This document shows positions 1 through 6,195 of a DNA stretch of 6,612 bases, piece after piece. Position numbers and translations under genes: made by a program. The DNA lies in contig DLZA01000219.1 of NCBI GenBank assembly GCA_003447515.1, forward strand, positions 1 to 6,612, read 5' to 3'. The stretch is from Paracoccaceae bacterium (GTDB taxonomy: Bacteria; Pseudomonadota; Alphaproteobacteria; Rhodobacterales; Rhodobacteraceae). The notes under the pieces are model-generated. The model had not been told where the DNA came from and searched no databases. It saw only the letters and a list, made by a program, of their open reading frames with translations. Position 1 is the first letter of the stretch. The number at the start of each line of letters is the position of its first letter.

Positions 1-59
1 ACCGTTAAATTTCAACATTACCACTAAATAAAGCTGTAAAAACATGAACGAAAAAAGCT

Positions 60-1037
60 TTACCAGCGCAAAACAATCGCACCCCAGGCCAAACCGCCGC
101 CGATCGCTTCGGCAACCAAAACATGACCTTTCTTAATTTGGCCTTTGTTCACGGCTACTGACAAAGCTAGTGGAATAGACGCGGCCGAGGTATTTCCATG
201 ATCTTGTACTGTCACAATAACCTTCTCAATCGGTACCCTCAACTTTGCTGCAGTACTTTTGATTATGCGTAAATTTGCCTGATGAGGTACAATCCAATCT
301 ACATCTTGATGGGCCAGTCCTGCCTTATCCAGGGCTGTAGTCGCAGTTGCCGCCAGTTTAGCCACGGCGTGTTTGAACACTTCTTTGCCTTCCATTACAA
401 GTACGCCTGTTGTCTGTGTTGAAGACACGCCTCCATCCACATAAAGCAAATTATTGAACTGACCGTCAGAATTCAAATCCGTCGCTAAAATTCCACGATC
501 CTTGGTCGTCCCTGTACCTATTTGTGCCTCAAGAATCAGAGCACCTGCACCATCCCCGAACAGCACACAGGTTGTTCGGTCTTTCCAATTCATGATACGA
601 CTGAATGTTTCTGCTCCAATCACCATAACTCGTTTTGCCTGTCCTGAGACTACCAGTGCATTGGCGTTCGAGAGTGCAAAGGCAAATCCGGCACATACAG
701 CTTGAATATCGAAAGCAAAGCCACTCTTCATGCCGATTTGATGTTGTACTTTCGTTGCTGTGGATGGAAACGTTTGATCTGGGGTTGATGTCGCCAGTAT
801 TATCGCATCTATGTCGGACCCAACTAACCCTGCCTGTTCTAAAGCTGCCTTCGCTGCATGCACCGCCAAATCAGATGTTAATTCTCCATCGGCAGCAAAA
901 TGGCGCCTTTCTATTCCTGAACGCGACCTTATCCATTCGTCTGAAGTGTCAATCTTACTTTGAAATTCTTCGTTTGAAACAACGCGTTGTGGCAAATAAT
1001 GCCCCACACTTACAGCAACGGCTCGAATCATACTCAT
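60..1037 (-). CDS. fabH: beta-ketoacyl-ACP synthase III (FabH)
   Basis: FabH condenses acetyl-CoA (or another short acyl-CoA) with malonyl-ACP, the step that starts type II fatty acid synthesis in the cytosol. The 325-residue product has the usual family length and the complete Cys-His-Asn triad: Cys115 in DIQAVCAGF, His252 in PHQAN and Asn282 in HGNTSAAS. Also present are the early DTSDEWI..R.GI motif (residues 30-42) and the C-terminal glycine-rich GGGLAWGA (313-320). The start is one of two nearby ATGs, at 1037 or 1031 (MSMIRAV); both are preceded only by a weak purine stretch, so the choice is uncertain by two residues. The gene lies 15 nt downstream of plsX on the same strand and is presumably co-transcribed and perhaps translationally coupled. 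In many alphaproteobacteria ihfA follows, but its start is not visible in the 59 nt left at the window edge. Identity is very secure; substrate chain-length preference cannot be read from the sequence. Confidence 0.97.
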   Translation of the reverse strand: MSMIRAVAVSVGHYLPQRVVSNEEFQSKIDTSDEWIRSRSGIERRHFAADGELTSDLAVHAAKAALEQAGLVGSDIDAIILATSTPDQTFPSTATKVQHQIGMKSGFAFDIQAVCAGFAFALSNANALVVSGQAKRVMVIGAETFSRIMNWKDRTTCVLFGDGAGALILEAQIGTGTTKDRGILATDLNSDGQFNNLLYVDGGVSSTQTTGVLVMEGKEVFKHAVAKLAATATTALDKAGLAHQDVDWIVPHQANLRIIKSTAAKLRVPIEKVIVTVQDHGNTSAASIPLALSVAVNKGQIKKGHVLVAEAIGGGLAWGAIVLRW

Positions 1038-1052
1038 TGGTAGGTGGTCTCG

Positions 1053-2177
1053 CTATTTATCAGACCCTACTATTGGGTCGTCATCAGTTTCGTGATTATC
1101 TTGGCTGTTCTGCAGCCCATATGCAACACGTGCTGCCAGTTTTTCATTAAAGCCTAGTTGCGAAAGCTGAAACGCCAGCCGAATAGCTGCCTCGACACCA
1201 GTGGCATCTGCCGCGCCGTGGGATTTTATTACCGTTCCATTAAGTCCGAGAAACACGCCCCCGTTTACTTGACGTGGGTCAATCTTGTGGCGGAGATATC
1301 GAAGATTCCGCAGTGCTAATAGAGCTGAGATTTTTGAAAAAATATTTCTCGTAAATGCTTCTCGCATTCGAAACCCAATCAGGTTCGCCGTGCCTTCACC
1401 CGTCTTGAGTGCCACATTTCCCGTAAATCCATCGGTCACGATTACGTCTACCTTGTCCGATGGAATATCTCCACCCTCAACAAAGCCCACATATTTGAAT
1501 TTGTTTGTTGTTGCATCCGCTGCAATTATGTCATTTGCTTCATGAAGTTCTGGTTTGCCCTTGTGATCCTCCGTCCCGACGTTAAGCAGGCCAATGCGCG
1601 GCTGCTCTAGCCCAAGACCGTTGCGGGCATAGGATGCGCCCATCAAAGCAAAGACTTTAAGATCTTGTGCATCGGCACGAATATCTGCGCCTACGTCTAG
1701 CATTACATTGAATCCCTGTGGATTGAGGCTTGGCCACAGAATTGCAATTGCAGGACGTTTCACCCCTTGCGCTTTTCGCAGCCGTATCATTGCAATGGCC
1801 ATGAGCGCACCTGTGTTCCCACACGATACAGCAACAGATGCCTCTTTTTGGCGGACCGATTCTAGCGAGGACCACATCGAAGTACTTTTTCCGTGCCGCA
1901 TTATGCGGCTTGGACGATCATCCATTTTTACAACGTCGTCCGCGTGGCGTACTTGCACCCGCTCTTTTAGAATTTTATGCTTTGAGAGTAGAGGTGATAT
2001 CTCTTGCTCTCTTCCGTGTAATATAAAGTTGATCTCGGGAAGCGTGTTTGCAGCTCTAACCATGCCATCGATAACGACACCAACGCCATGGTCGCCGCCC
2101 ATTGCGTCAATTGAAATAACTGTCTTTGCAGACGAATTCTGCACAAATTTTGGGTTGACCACTACGCCTGTTTGCAT
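1053..2177 (-). CDS. plsX: phosphate acyltransferase PlsX
   Basis: PlsX converts acyl-ACP and inorganic phosphate into acyl-phosphate, the acyl donor for PlsY in making lysophosphatidic acid. It is a peripheral membrane enzyme. The 374-residue product shows the family signatures in order: IDAMGGDHG (23-31), SCGNTGALMA (118-127), LDVGAD (160-165), GLLNVGTEDHKG (196-207), DGFTGNV (249-255) and the long conserved NGGVFLGLNGTVIKSHG (305-321). It carries about 20 residues ahead of the IDAMGG core, more than many homologues. No strong Shine-Dalgarno precedes the ATG at 2177, and GTG codons at residues 6 and 12 are possible internal starts, so the N-terminus is less sure than the function. The acidic tail (ETDDDPIVGSDK) is outside the conserved fold. 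It sits 24 nt after rpmF and 15 nt before fabH, an arrangement seen widely in proteobacteria that ties phospholipid and fatty-acid initiation to ribosome genes. Confidence 0.97.
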   Translation of the reverse strand: MQTGVVVNPKFVQNSSAKTVISIDAMGGDHGVGVVIDGMVRAANTLPEINFILHGREQEISPLLSKHKILKERVQVRHADDVVKMDDRPSRIMRHGKSTSMWSSLESVRQKEASVAVSCGNTGALMAIAMIRLRKAQGVKRPAIAILWPSLNPQGFNVMLDVGADIRADAQDLKVFALMGASYARNGLGLEQPRIGLLNVGTEDHKGKPELHEANDIIAADATTNKFKYVGFVEGGDIPSDKVDVIVTDGFTGNVALKTGEGTANLIGFRMREAFTRNIFSKISALLALRNLRYLRHKIDPRQVNGGVFLGLNGTVIKSHGAADATGVEAAIRLAFQLSQLGFNEKLAARVAYGLQNSQDNHETDDDPIVGSDK

Positions 2178-2201
2178 ATCGGGATGGTCAACCTAAACCA
2201 C

Positions 2202-2408
2202 CTATGCTGCGTCTTCGTCGATGTCGATATCCTCAACTACGGAAATAACTTCGCGATCACCGTAAAAGCCGCATGCACCGCAGACGTGATGAGGACGCTT
2301 TAGTTCGCCGCAGTTTGGGCATTCATTAGGATTATCCGCGATTAAGGCATCGTGTGAACGACGGTTACCACGGCGGGAATTGGTAATTTTACTCTTAGGG
2401 ACAGCCAT
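2202..2408 (-). CDS. rpmF: 50S ribosomal protein L32 (zinc-binding form)
   Basis: L32 is a small protein of the large ribosomal subunit. The 68-residue product begins [22 protein letters not shown], the standard L32 opening, and has two Cys-x2-Cys pairs (Cys30/Cys33 in CPNCG and Cys43/Cys46 in CGAC). It is therefore the zinc-binding 'C+' form rather than the cysteine-free variant made under zinc limitation. The tail is strongly acidic ([12 protein letters not shown]), as in alphaproteobacterial L32. A longer reading from a GTG at 2414 exists, but the ATG at 2408 is chosen because it matches the family start and lies 8 nt after a GAGG Shine-Dalgarno. It leads plsX and fabH and is preceded by an unusual leader full of inverted repeats, described separately. 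Confidence 0.97.
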   Translation of the reverse strand: MAVPKSKITNSRRGNRRSHDALIADNPNECPNCGELKRPHHVCGACGFYGDREVISVVEDIDIDEDAA

Positions 2409-2416
2409 TATCACAA

Positions 2417-2420
2417 CCTC
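2417..2420 (-). promoter_or_regulatory. Shine-Dalgarno of rpmF
   Basis: On the minus strand the sequence TTGAGGTT precedes the ATG at 2408, with GAGG spaced 8 nt from it. It is the clearest ribosome binding site in the window and decides the rpmF start against the GTG at 2414. It may be able to pair with the AACTCA arm of the adjacent inverted repeat (inference). Confidence 0.8.
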
Positions 2421-2429
2421 AATTTAATC

Positions 2430-2445
2430 TGAGTTACATAACTCA
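2430..2445. repeat. perfect inverted repeat, 7-bp arms, 2-nt centre
   Basis: TGAGTTA and TAACTCA flank a 2-nt centre (CA on the plus strand). The symmetry suits a dimeric repressor half-site pair on DNA. As RNA from the minus strand it would fold as TGAGTT-ATGT-AACTCA, a 6-bp stem with a 4-nt loop, lying just upstream of the rpmF Shine-Dalgarno. Confidence 0.75.
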
Positions 2446-2446
2446 C

Positions 2447-2461
2447 TTAGACGTCGTCTAA
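2447..2461. repeat. perfect inverted repeat, 7-bp arms, 1-nt centre
   Basis: TTAGACG and CGTCTAA flank a single T. It begins one base after the neighbouring 16-bp dyad. As RNA it could form a 6-bp stem with a 3-nt loop; as DNA it resembles a compact operator. I do not recognise the motif as the site of a known regulator. Confidence 0.75.
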
Positions 2462-2465
2462 CTTC

Positions 2466-2482
2466 TGTTCGCGATGAGAACA
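2466..2482. repeat. inverted repeat, 5-bp arms, 7-nt loop
   Basis: TGTTC and GAACA flank the 7-nt GCGATGA. It is the third dyad in the rpmF leader, four bases from the next. The GTTC-N7-GAAC layout is superficially like the alphaproteobacterial LexA box, but that box is a direct repeat (GTTC-N7-GTTC), so a LexA site is not claimed. The short arms make this the weakest of the three. Confidence 0.5.
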
Positions 2483-2559
2483 AGACTTCTTCTGCCGCCT
2501 TTATACGAAACCAGCAAAATACAAATAATACTTGACTTCGCAACCCCTGAATCGATCTA

Positions 2560-3129
2560 CTAAATGCCTTTTTCTAATTTTTTCTTCAAATCGGCTAAGC
2601 CCGCAAAGGGTTTTGCGTCTTTGTCCGTCATAGGCGATACACCAGGTTCAGTGAAAACTGCCTCCTCTAACTTCACATTCTCCTTCCTGGGGTAATCGGG
2701 CAAAGACAGCGCGAGGGCTTCGCGCGCAATTAATCCCAAATCAATCGTATTTAGGAGGGGCTCTGATTCGACATTTTCATCCATTTCTGATACACTACCC
2801 TCATCAGGTTCTTCCCAGTGTGAGTAAAATGTGCGATTAACAAGATCATCTATCCGGGTCTTCACAGTCTCGAGCGTTACGACGCACTCTTGCGTTGCTG
2901 TTGCGCCCAATTTCCCCGTCATATCCCAATCGTTCTTGCCTCGCGGCGTCAGCTTGCCTGAAAAACGATAGTTTTTTAGTTCTAATAGACTTAAAACATT
3001 GCGTGTTTCAGCACGCTGTTCAGCATTAAAGACGATATCGAAAGTAATTTCACGATCACTTGGAATGTCGCATACATTAAGCACGGTTTGATTCCTGTGC
3101 GATTTGCGTTGCTTTGCTGTATTAACCAT
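2560..3129 (-). CDS. yceD: YceD/DUF177 family protein
   Basis: This family is linked to 23S rRNA accumulation in bacteria and plastids; the biochemical role is not settled. The open frame runs up to 3255, but its first 42 codons do not look like the family and run almost to the divergent bamE start. The ATG at 3129 gives 189 residues, close to usual, with the conserved body beginning near VLNVCDIPSDREITFDI. Recognisable parts are the central WDMTGKLGATATQECVVTLE (68-87, with Cys82), an acidic stretch (106-123), IDLGLIAREALALSLPDYPR (129-148) and the C-terminal PFAGLADLKKKL (174-185). No good Shine-Dalgarno precedes 3129; an ATG at 3159 in frame is an alternative start. It is followed after 151 nt by rpmF on the same strand and is divergent from bamE, the common alphaproteobacterial order. 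Family membership is secure, the start less so. Confidence 0.9.
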   Translation of the reverse strand: MVNTAKQRKSHRNQTVLNVCDIPSDREITFDIVFNAEQRAETRNVLSLLELKNYRFSGKLTPRGKNDWDMTGKLGATATQECVVTLETVKTRIDDLVNRTFYSHWEEPDEGSVSEMDENVESEPLLNTIDLGLIAREALALSLPDYPRKENVKLEEAVFTEPGVSPMTDKDAKPFAGLADLKKKLEKGI

Positions 3130-3249
3130 TATTGGCACCACTTTATGAAATTTATGCATAGCCATTGCACTTTGCCCTAAGATATTTGATTGTTGCGCAA
3201 GAGCAAGACCTGTCGCGGGAGCGGCGAAAAAAAATAGGGCATAATCAAT
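3130..3249. promoter_or_regulatory. divergent yceD/bamE intergenic region
   Basis: These 120 nt must carry promoters for both directions if the chosen starts are right. On the minus strand a TTGCTC and a TATCTT hexamer 16 nt apart (about 3183-3210) are a possible but weak promoter for yceD. On the plus strand an A8 run leads into AGGG (3236-3239), 10 nt before the bamE ATG, which may be its Shine-Dalgarno. I see no strong operator-like dyad. Confidence 0.35.
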
Positions 3250-3717
3250 ATGCAAAGCAAGCTTGGCAACATGATCAAGTTAATAGCTGCAGGTTTCATT
3301 TTATTGGGCATGGCGGCGTGCACCGACACATTTACCGATCACGGCTATGTTCCAACCCAAGCCGAACTTGACAATGTGAATATTGGCGCGGATGACCGCA
3401 GTAGCGTCACCGGGTCTATCGGGGCTCCGTCATCTGTAGGAGTCCTTCAAGATGGTGCGTGGTATTGGATTTCAAGTCGAGTGCGATACCGAACATATCG
3501 CAAACCCGAAATGACCAGTCGGACGATTGTCGCCATCTCCTTTGACAACAATGATCGTGTCGCAAATGTAGAGCGCTTTGGCATTGAAGATGGTCGCATC
3601 ATTTCATTCAGCCGCCGAGTGACGTCGTCTGGTGTGGGAGGTACAACATTCTTTAGCCAATTGATTAGCAGTTTGGGCAACTTCGCACCAGATGAATTCC
3701 TCGAAGATGGTCGTTAG
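3250..3717 (+). CDS. bamE: outer-membrane protein assembly factor BamE (SmpA/OmlA lipoprotein)
   Basis: BamE is a small lipoprotein on the periplasmic face of the outer membrane and stabilises the BAM complex that inserts beta-barrel proteins. The 155-residue product opens with a lipoprotein signal: lysines at 4 and 10, a hydrophobic stretch (11-22) and LGMAAC with Cys24 as the probable lipidation site (Met at -3 is a little unusual). The SmpA/OmlA domain follows: the start of the mature part HGYVPTQAELDNVNIGADDR, a G-P-S turn (SIGAPSSVGVL, 56-66), the WYWISSRVRYRTYRKPE strand (71-87) and VAISFDNNDRVANVERFG (94-111). An alphaproteobacterial C-terminal extension (EDGRIISFSRRVT through the tail) makes it longer than the E. 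coli protein. An ATG at 3271 (MIKLIAAG) would also give a signal peptide; 3250 is preferred because AGGG lies upstream. It is divergent from yceD and convergent with msrB. Confidence 0.93.
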   Translation: MQSKLGNMIKLIAAGFILLGMAACTDTFTDHGYVPTQAELDNVNIGADDRSSVTGSIGAPSSVGVLQDGAWYWISSRVRYRTYRKPEMTSRTIVAISFDNNDRVANVERFGIEDGRIISFSRRVTSSGVGGTTFFSQLISSLGNFAPDEFLEDGR

Positions 3718-3757
3718 AGGCGGGCTGGCATTTTAGATGGAAATAGTACGAATCGCG

Positions 3758-3780
3758 TTGCTGTTTCTTTACTACAGCAA
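3758..3780. terminator. hairpin between convergent bamE and msrB, possible terminator
   Basis: TTGCTGT and ACAGCAA form a perfect 7-bp stem around a 9-nt loop (3765-3773) in the 67-nt gap between the two converging stop codons. Neither side is followed by a clear T-tract, so it is not a classical Rho-independent terminator. The position suggests it may help separate the two transcripts. Confidence 0.35.
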
Positions 3781-3784
3781 GGTG

Positions 3785-4195
3785 TTAGCCATCGATTTCT
3801 TTGAACGCCAGAGCAGCACCATTGATGCAATACCGCATCCCGGTAGGTTTTGGTCCGTCTGGAAATACGTGGCCCAGATGGGCGTCGCAACGCGCGCACA
3901 CGACTTCTATGCGGCGCATAAACCATCCATTGTCCTCACGCTCTTCCACCGCGGCCAAGTTTTTTGGCTCATAAAACGACGGCCAGCCCGTGCCGCTGTC
4001 AAACTTAGCTTCTTGAGCAAATAATTCCGCATCACAACATATACAATAGAACATTCCATCAGATTTGGGAAAATTATCATTTGTAAATGCCCGCTCCGTG
4101 GCCGCTTTGCGGGTCACTTTAAATGCAAGGTCAGACAACTCCGCACGCCACTCCGAATCGGTCTTTGTAATTTTATCAGAAAATCCATTTGCCAT
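3785..4195 (-). CDS. msrB: peptide methionine-(R)-S-oxide reductase MsrB
   Basis: MsrB reduces the R epimer of methionine sulfoxide in oxidised proteins, drawing electrons from thioredoxin. It acts in the cytosol here, as no signal peptide is seen. The 136-residue, single-domain product is typical in length. It has both zinc-binding pairs, Cys51/Cys54 (CICC) and Cys100/Cys103 (CARC), the substrate-pocket motif SGTGWPSF (67-74), the conserved [10 protein letters not shown] (106-115) and the catalytic Cys123 in RYCINGAAL. The ATG at 4195 is preceded by a GGGG stretch about 9 nt away, an acceptable Shine-Dalgarno. The gene is monocistronic by layout: it converges with bamE and diverges from the OlsB-type gene. 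Identity is very secure; which protein it repairs cannot be inferred. Confidence 0.97.
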   Translation of the reverse strand: MANGFSDKITKTDSEWRAELSDLAFKVTRKAATERAFTNDNFPKSDGMFYCICCDAELFAQEAKFDSGTGWPSFYEPKNLAAVEEREDNGWFMRRIEVVCARCDAHLGHVFPDGPKPTGMRYCINGAALAFKEIDG

Positions 4196-4228
4196 TTCGC
4201 AAAACCCCGTTGTCGTTTACCGTCTGCC

Positions 4229-4257
4229 GTCGTACTTAACGCAAATCTCTATTTCAA
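4229..4257 (-). promoter_or_regulatory. possible msrB promoter
   Basis: On the minus strand TTGAAA (4252-4257) lies 17 nt before TACGAC (4229-4234), about 33 nt upstream of the msrB ATG. The -35 is one base from consensus but the -10 is weak, so this is tentative. The 91-nt gap must also hold the promoter of the divergent acyltransferase gene, for which I see no convincing pair. Confidence 0.3.
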
Positions 4258-4286
4258 CAACTGTGCAGATTAATTTTTGGTGTTGT

Positions 4287-5063
4287 ATGTCAGCCTTCAA
4301 GGAAACGATTTCCTCAATCGAACCATTTAGTAAAGGTGGGTATTGCGCGCGGCTAGCTCAAACTCCTGAGGATCTCTGCAAAGCACTACAGCTACGCAAC
4401 GAAATGTTTGTTGGTCATAACACGAACAACCCTTCAGCCGATGCTGATAATTTCGATCCCCTTTGTAAACACTTTATTATTGAGGACGCTAAGACAACAG
4501 AGTTGCAAGCTTGTTTCCGCATTTTGCATTTTGACACAGGTACCAGTGTTTGTGAAAGCTACTCTGCCCAATTCTATGGTCTTAATCGTTTATCTTCTTT
4601 TCCACAGCCATTAATCGAAATTGGGCGTTTTTGTACGGCACCTTATGCCACAGACCCAAATATACTGCGCCTCTGCTGGTCTGTTCTTACGCGCTATGTA
4701 GAAATGCACAATATCGGGATGATGTTCGGCTGCTGTTCCTTTCCAGGCAATGAAGTAGCCCCATTTTCTGAGCCGCTTGCTTTGCTAAAGGATCGCCATT
4801 TAGCACCAAATAAATGGGCCCCAGGGGTTAAATTTGCTGAAATAGATGCCTATGCTATTCGTCTTGCATCTTACAAGCCCACACTGAGGCCTGCCATTGC
4901 AATGATGCCAAGCCTATTGCGAACGTACCTCTCCATGGGTGGTTGGGTCTCTGATCACGTGGTAATTGACCGCAACCTTGATACGTTCCACGTATTCACA
5001 TGCGTTGAAACCGCCAAAATTCCTGCCCGCCGAGTAAAACTGTTGCGTGCAAATTCACGATAG
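4287..5063 (+). CDS. olsB: OlsB-type acyl-ACP acyltransferase (GNAT fold, ornithine-lipid synthesis)
   Basis: OlsB transfers a 3-hydroxyacyl group from ACP to the alpha-amino group of ornithine, giving lyso-ornithine lipid, a phosphorus-free membrane lipid precursor. The frame is open from 4065, but that upstream part overlaps msrB antisense; the ATG at 4287 gives 258 residues and begins just ahead of the family core. The core runs YCARLAQTPEDLCKALQLRNEMF (19-41), LCKHFIIED (59-67), LQACFRIL (73-80), IEIGRFCTAPY (110-120), MMFGCCSFPG (145-154) and LLRTYLSMGGWVSDHVVIDR (210-229), the Acetyltransf_5/OlsB layout. No clear Shine-Dalgarno precedes the ATG. It has ten cysteines, high for this size. 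An olsA partner, often adjacent, is absent here, with moaA converging instead. A related N-acyltransferase with a different amino acceptor is possible, so ornithine is inferred from the family. Confidence 0.82.
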   Translation: MSAFKETISSIEPFSKGGYCARLAQTPEDLCKALQLRNEMFVGHNTNNPSADADNFDPLCKHFIIEDAKTTELQACFRILHFDTGTSVCESYSAQFYGLNRLSSFPQPLIEIGRFCTAPYATDPNILRLCWSVLTRYVEMHNIGMMFGCCSFPGNEVAPFSEPLALLKDRHLAPNKWAPGVKFAEIDAYAIRLASYKPTLRPAIAMMPSLLRTYLSMGGWVSDHVVIDRNLDTFHVFTCVETAKIPARRVKLLRANSR

Positions 5064-5078
5064 CATTGATCTGCACTA

Positions 5079-5117
5079 CGTGTTTGCCAATGATAAACTG
5101 AACACGCAGCTATTTTT
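5079..5117 (+). terminator. possible weak terminator after the OlsB-type gene
   Basis: CGTGTT (5079-5084) and AACACG (5101-5106) can pair across a 16-nt loop, and a T5 run follows at 5113-5117. A second small stem (5106-5111 with 5118-5123) overlaps the end of moaA. The long loop and short stem make this weak; its support is mainly the position in a 52-nt gap between converging genes. Confidence 0.3.
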
Positions 5118-6129
5118 AGCCGCCGGTATGGTTCATGTGACGAGACATAGTACCACTTACTTTTTGACGCGAATAATCGAAATCGTGTCCTTTAGGCTTT
5201 TTTGCGACCGCTGCGTGAATTGCCTTCACTAATGGCAAATCATTATCTGGGTTATCCCGTAAAACTTTACGTAAATCTGCCTCATTTTCTTGCCCAAGGC
5301 ATTGGAATAATTGCCCTGTACAGGTTAACCTCACACGGTTGCAGTTTTCGCAAAAATTGTGCGTTAGCGGCGTTATAAACCCAATTTTCTGACCCGTCTC
5401 ATTGACCCGAAAATAACGCGCAGGACCACCTGAGTTCTCTGATAGTTCCGTCAGAGACCAGGTCTTTTTTAATCGCTGGGACAAGTCTCTGAGTGACCAA
5501 TACTGATCCAAACGATTTTCATTTCCAAGGTCACCCATTGGCATGACCTCAATAAATGTAAGATCCATGCCCCGATTTGCACACCATTCCACAATGGTCT
5601 CTAGTTCGTCCTCATTTCCACCTTTTAGGGCCACAACGTTGATCTTAACACGCAAACCTGCTTCTTGTGCGGCGTCGATCCCATCCAGGACCTGCGCCAA
5701 ACGCCCCCAACGTGTGATTTCTTTAAACTTCTTTTCGTCAAGTGTATCGAGTGAGATGTTTACTCTTTTGACACCACACTCCACCAACTCACCGGCAAAG
5801 CGACGTAACTGGCTGCCATTTGTGGTCAGCGTTAGCTCGTCTAGTTTGCCACTTTTTATGTGCCGCTGCATACCATGAAAATAATCCATTATCCCACGCC
5901 GCACTAAAGGTTCTCCCCCTGTGATCCGCAACTTGCGTACACCCTGTTCCACAAACGCGGTGCAGAGCCTGTCCAACTCCTCAATCGTCAGCAATTCTTT
6001 TTTTGGTAGAAAGGTCATATTTTCAGACATGCAATACACGCAACGAAAATCACAACGATCGGTCACCGAAACCCTCAAATAGGTGATCGCGCGGGCAAAG
6101 GGATCAATCAACTTAGGTGCTTCTATCAT
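5116..6129 (-). CDS. moaA: GTP 3',8-cyclase MoaA (molybdenum cofactor synthesis)
   Basis: MoaA is a cytosolic radical-SAM enzyme that rearranges GTP to 3',8-cyclo-GTP, which MoaC turns into cyclic pyranopterin monophosphate, the first Moco intermediate. The 337-residue product has the radical-SAM cluster cysteines 26, 30 and 33 in [11 protein letters not shown], the SAM-binding ITGGEPL (69-75), the LTTNGS strand (101-106), NISLDTL (124-130) and the second 4Fe-4S site with Cys260, Cys263 and Cys277 in NFCENCNR...FQC. It ends in the conserved Gly-Gly. The start at 6129 is fixed: an in-frame stop lies just upstream and [20 protein letters not shown] matches the family N-terminus. There is no Shine-Dalgarno; a perfect AT-rich inverted repeat sits there instead. 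No other moa or mob gene is in the window. Identity is very secure. Confidence 0.98.
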   Translation of the reverse strand: MIEAPKLIDPFARAITYLRVSVTDRCDFRCVYCMSENMTFLPKKELLTIEELDRLCTAFVEQGVRKLRITGGEPLVRRGIMDYFHGMQRHIKSGKLDELTLTTNGSQLRRFAGELVECGVKRVNISLDTLDEKKFKEITRWGRLAQVLDGIDAAQEAGLRVKINVVALKGGNEDELETIVEWCANRGMDLTFIEVMPMGDLGNENRLDQYWSLRDLSQRLKKTWSLTELSENSGGPARYFRVNETGQKIGFITPLTHNFCENCNRVRLTCTGQLFQCLGQENEADLRKVLRDNPDNDLPLVKAIHAAVAKKPKGHDFDYSRQKVSGTMSRHMNHTGG

Positions 6130-6131
6130 AA

Positions 6132-6153
6132 AAAAGATGTAGGATTATCTTTT
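6132..6153 (-). repeat. perfect inverted repeat directly before moaA
   Basis: AAAAGAT and ATCTTTT form a 7-bp stem with an 8-nt loop (6139-6146), ending two bases before the moaA ATG. Read toward moaA it is followed by two further T residues, so it resembles a short AT-rich hairpin with a T-run. It occupies the place where a Shine-Dalgarno should be; an AAGGA at 6153-6157 lies too far upstream (23 nt) to serve. A regulatory role is inference. Confidence 0.5.
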
Positions 6154-6195
6154 CCTTTGAGCAAGTATTTTCTGACAGACAATTCATCCAACTAT

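Larger units (their letters stand above)
2409..2559 (-). promoter_or_regulatory. yceD-rpmF intergenic leader, probable rpmF promoter/leader region
   Basis: This is a 151-nt gap between two genes that are usually close together. No ORF fits here. Its rpmF-proximal half holds three inverted repeats in a row (2466-2482, 2447-2461 and 2430-2445) ending 9 nt before the Shine-Dalgarno. The yceD-proximal half is AT-rich on the minus strand, with TATTAT- and TATAAA-like hexamers that could be -10 elements, but no convincing -35 partner. I read it as a separate promoter plus a structured 5' leader for rpmF-plsX-fabH. The dyads are directly visible; the promoter role is an inference. Confidence 0.5.

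Noticed and set aside
1..45. Start of a downstream gene (MFLQLYLVVMLKFNG on the minus strand), possibly ihfA
   Set aside because: The residues do not resemble the IhfA N-terminus and no Shine-Dalgarno precedes the ATG; too little sequence remains to call a gene.
30..61. AAAGCT/AGCTTT inverted repeat after the fabH stop as a terminator
   Set aside because: The loop would be 20 nt and the stem is six AT-rich pairs with no proper T-tract after it, so termination is not supported.
635..1150. Plus-strand open frame of 171 codons
   Set aside because: It lies antisense to fabH and the end of plsX, both of which carry intact catalytic motifs; its translation resembles no family and it crosses a gene boundary.
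1708..2196. Plus-strand open frame of 162 codons
   Set aside because: It is antisense to the conserved N-terminal half of plsX and has no recognisable domain or ribosome binding site.
2466..2482. LexA/SOS box upstream of rpmF
   Set aside because: The alphaproteobacterial LexA box is a direct repeat GTTC-N7-GTTC; here the halves are inverted (GTTC-N7-GAAC), and the downstream genes are not SOS genes.
3130..3255. 42-residue N-terminal extension of YceD with a hydrophobic FFFAAPATGLALA stretch
   Set aside because: It might be taken for a signal peptide, but YceD is cytosolic, the segment is not family-like and it would overlap the bamE start by six bases.
4065..4286. 74-codon N-terminal extension of the OlsB-type protein
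   Set aside because: The extension is antisense to the msrB N-terminus and does not resemble the family; the ATG at 4287 gives a normal-length protein.
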